Below, in pieces: positions 62,436 through 64,000 of a stretch of DNA of 64,000 nucleotides. Every line of letters starts with the position of its first letter. Position 1 is the stretch's first letter. This stretch comes from Rhodospirillales bacterium. Its GTDB lineage: Bacteria > Pseudomonadota > Alphaproteobacteria > Rhodospirillales > UBA2165. Location: the NCBI GenBank assembly GCA_012960465.1, contig DUBF01000098.1, positions 4,061 to 68,060 of the forward strand, in the 5' to 3' direction. The notes beneath the pieces are model-generated. The model saw only the letters and a list, made by a program, of their open reading frames with translations. It searched no databases and was not told the DNA's origin. A program made the translations under genes and the position numbers.

Positions 62436-64000
62436 TTATTTTTTTCTTATGTCACGAAATGCTGCATTAACTTCTGTTGTATGATGCCGTGCAGCGACCT
62501 CTTTACCAGAAAGTATTTCATCATAGAAAAACTGCGGTAATTCATCATCATCTTCCGTAAATCCGGCATCTTTGTTAAATTGCCATTCCATAGCAAGAGC
62601 TTCTCGTCCAAGCTCTTTCATGAAACCTTCTGAGAGCTCAGTACCATGAGCATTATTCAATGCATCTGCAATAAATTCTTGTTGGACGTTAGTCACTGAA
62701 CGACCAAATAAACAAAGGCCAAGAGAGTCTGCTGCCGCACAATCTTCTTGTATATCCAGACTAGCTGCAGCCAATTCTTCGGTGGTTTTATCTTTACACT
62801 GAAATGTTGGAATATTACCTGCGGTGTGATCCGCGCCTTGAGCTGTCACCATCATTGAAATACCCGTCACTTCAATCTCCCGAGGATCATAAGCACTTAT
62901 AGCCTGCTTCTTAATCGCAGGAATACGTGCAACATTATAGTGTTCCCCTACCCGAGCTGTTCCCTGGGCATACAGCCGCCCTTTGTCAGTGCCGTCTCGA
63001 ATATCCTCCAACACCTGGGCCATAAATTCAAAATCACCAAAATCACCTTCTCCCGCCTCCATCAAAACACCAATCGTAGCGCCCATCTCAATTGTATCAA
63101 TTCCAAGATCATTTGCGACATCGTTTAAGCGAGCTACATGGTCTGGATCTGTCAATCCACAGTTACTACCGACTAGCCCGAGAGTTTCATATTCTAGTGG
63201 AGAGCAAATTTCCTCTCCATCTGTATCTGCGTAAATATTACTGCACTTAATCATACAGCCGGGCATACAGGCGTGCGTTGTCTCGCCCCCTCGTTCCAAA
63301 TTTTGTTTTCTTATGAATTGACCTCCCAACTTAAAGGGACCCTCATCCGTATCAACAATCGTTCCAGCGCTAAAGTTACGCGTCGGCAAACCGCCAATTT
63401 TATTCGTAAAATCACCAACCATAGCTGTTCCCAACTTTCGAAAGTTATCAATAGCTGGATCAACATCAAGCATTTTAGTGTACTCTTTTACAGAGCCCAT
63501 ATATTTCTTACGGTCACTAAACTCTGGCATTTTATTACGTTCCACAACAATTGCTTTGACTTTTTTGGAGCCCATAACAGCGCCAACCCCGCCACGTGCT
63601 GCAATTCTAGTCGGTCGTTTTTCTGGATCGGTAAAGGAAATACCTGCCATCAAACCACCATATTCGCCAACTGGGCTACAGATGCCAAGACTTACTTTAT
63701 CCCCATATTTTTCAAAAAGCATCTGAGCTACTTCAAAATTACCTTTACCAAGATAAGGTGCTGCTTCGTCAAAGGTTATATTCCCTTCCTTAGGTATATG
63801 AATAATTACCCAATCATCAGATATTCCATTAAGCGTGAAACCAGCCATACCCAGTTGACCAAGCGCAAAAGCAAATGTACCCCCAGAATTTGCCTCTTTA
63901 ATCCCCCCAGTTAGAGGACTTTTGCAACCCACACTAAGACGGTTCGCATTGGAAAAGTTAGAACCCGCGAATGGTCCCGCAGAAAAAATCAAAGGATTAT
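62436..64000 (-). CDS. Aldehyde:ferredoxin oxidoreductase family enzyme (cut by window end)
   Basis: A tungsten- or molybdenum-pterin oxidoreductase of the AOR family. The frame stays open to the end of the window, so the TTG track start at 63992 is internal and roughly the first 70-90 residues are missing. NPLIFSAGPFAG, RGGVGAVMGSKKVKAIVV (pterin binding), GGLPTRNFSAG, HACMPGCMIKC (three Fe-S cysteines) and a later Cys in DSLGLCLFG match AOR. It oxidises aldehydes to acids with ferredoxin in strict anaerobes; in aerobes the electron acceptor is usually unclear. It is convergent with the BASS gene. Confidence 0.9.
   Translation of the reverse strand, partial: NPLIFSAGPFAGSNFSNANRLSVGCKSPLTGGIKEANSGGTFAFALGQLGMAGFTLNGISDDWVIIHIPKEGNITFDEAAPYLGKGNFEVAQMLFEKYGDKVSLGICSPVGEYGGLMAGISFTDPEKRPTRIAARGGVGAVMGSKKVKAIVVERNKMPEFSDRKKYMGSVKEYTKMLDVDPAIDNFRKLGTAMVGDFTNKIGGLPTRNFSAGTIVDTDEGPFKLGGQFIRKQNLERGGETTHACMPGCMIKCSNIYADTDGEEICSPLEYETLGLVGSNCGLTDPDHVARLNDVANDLGIDTIEMGATIGVLMEAGEGDFGDFEFMAQVLEDIRDGTDKGRLYAQGTARVGEHYNVARIPAIKKQAISAYDPREIEVTGISMMVTAQGADHTAGNIPTFQCKDKTTEELAAASLDIQEDCAAADSLGLCLFGRSVTNVQQEFIADALNNAHGTELSEGFMKELGREALAMEWQFNKDAGFTEDDDELPQFFYDEILSGKEVAARHHTTEVNAAFRDIRKK

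Noticed and set aside
1-64000. CRISPR arrays, insertion sequences, prophage genes or rRNA
   Set aside because: No regularly spaced repeats, transposase or integrase motifs, phage structural genes or rRNA segments were seen on either strand.

Overview
The window reads as a chromosomal segment of an AT-rich alphaproteobacterium, most likely an aerobic, free-living (probably marine) Rhodospirillales/SAR116-like lineage. The taxonomic call is inference. It rests on a GapR/DUF2312 gene, a UPF0262 gene, a short-form hisG overlapping hisD, the murA ... hisG-hisD-UPF0262-phosphatase-infA-maf-rng-yacG order, a 41-residue zinc-less L36, and several TRAP/DMT/formylglutamate-hydrolase genes. No insertion sequence, prophage, rRNA or CRISPR array was seen.

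Layout. (1) 1-9.9 kb, accessory metabolism: a partial MFS carrier, a PaaK-like CoA ligase, a MetE-like methyltransferase, an M24 peptidase-fold enzyme, a Gfo/Idh oxidoreductase, a second MFS carrier, a pcaIJ-type CoA-transferase and a 2-hydroxyacid dehydrogenase. (2) 9.9-17.3 kb, a compact housekeeping block, then tRNA-Thr(GGT). (3) 17.4-28.5 kb, aromatic meta-cleavage island: LLM flavin enzyme, LigJ-type hydratase, HpaI-type aldolase, HisC-like aminotransferase, then hpaR-hpaG-dapA-like diverging from hpaF-hpaE-(broken ligA)-ligB-SDR. The divergent region holds a mirror-symmetric pair of promoter-like elements around the palindrome TTAACATGTTAA. (4) 28.5-47 kb, mixed: DMT exporters, orphan egtD, two formylglutamate-hydrolase-like genes, gapR, a flagellin-like protein, glcDEF, rpmJ, tRNA-Val(GAC), a lytic transglycosylase, OsmC, a methyltransferase, a fused beta-oxidation enzyme and a glutathionyl-hydroquinone-reductase-like GST. 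(5) 47-55.5 kb, the protocatechuate ortho-cleavage operon pcaHGBDC, preceded on the same strand by a TRAP transporter and a TauE/SafE carrier. (6) 56-64 kb, a redox island: flavin reductase, cupin, a two-subunit molybdopterin enzyme related to pyrogallol-phloroglucinol transhydroxylase / resorcinol hydroxylase, a BASS-type carrier and an aldehyde:ferredoxin oxidoreductase cut by the window edge.

How it fits together. PcaHGBDC converts protocatechuate to 3-oxoadipate, the PcaIJ-like pair can activate it to the CoA ester, and a FadJ-like enzyme handles downstream acyl-CoAs. The hpa/lig island offers a second, meta-cleavage route. The best candidate for an undescribed system is the transhydroxylase-like pair at 57.5-61.3 kb. 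Its large subunit has an N-terminal extension that looks like a hydrophobic helix plus an SCP2-like fold. Its iron-sulfur subunit has lost exactly the three cysteines expected to hold one cluster, and an active-site arginine appears to be tyrosine. Family assignments were made by eye from motifs and memory; no database search was run.
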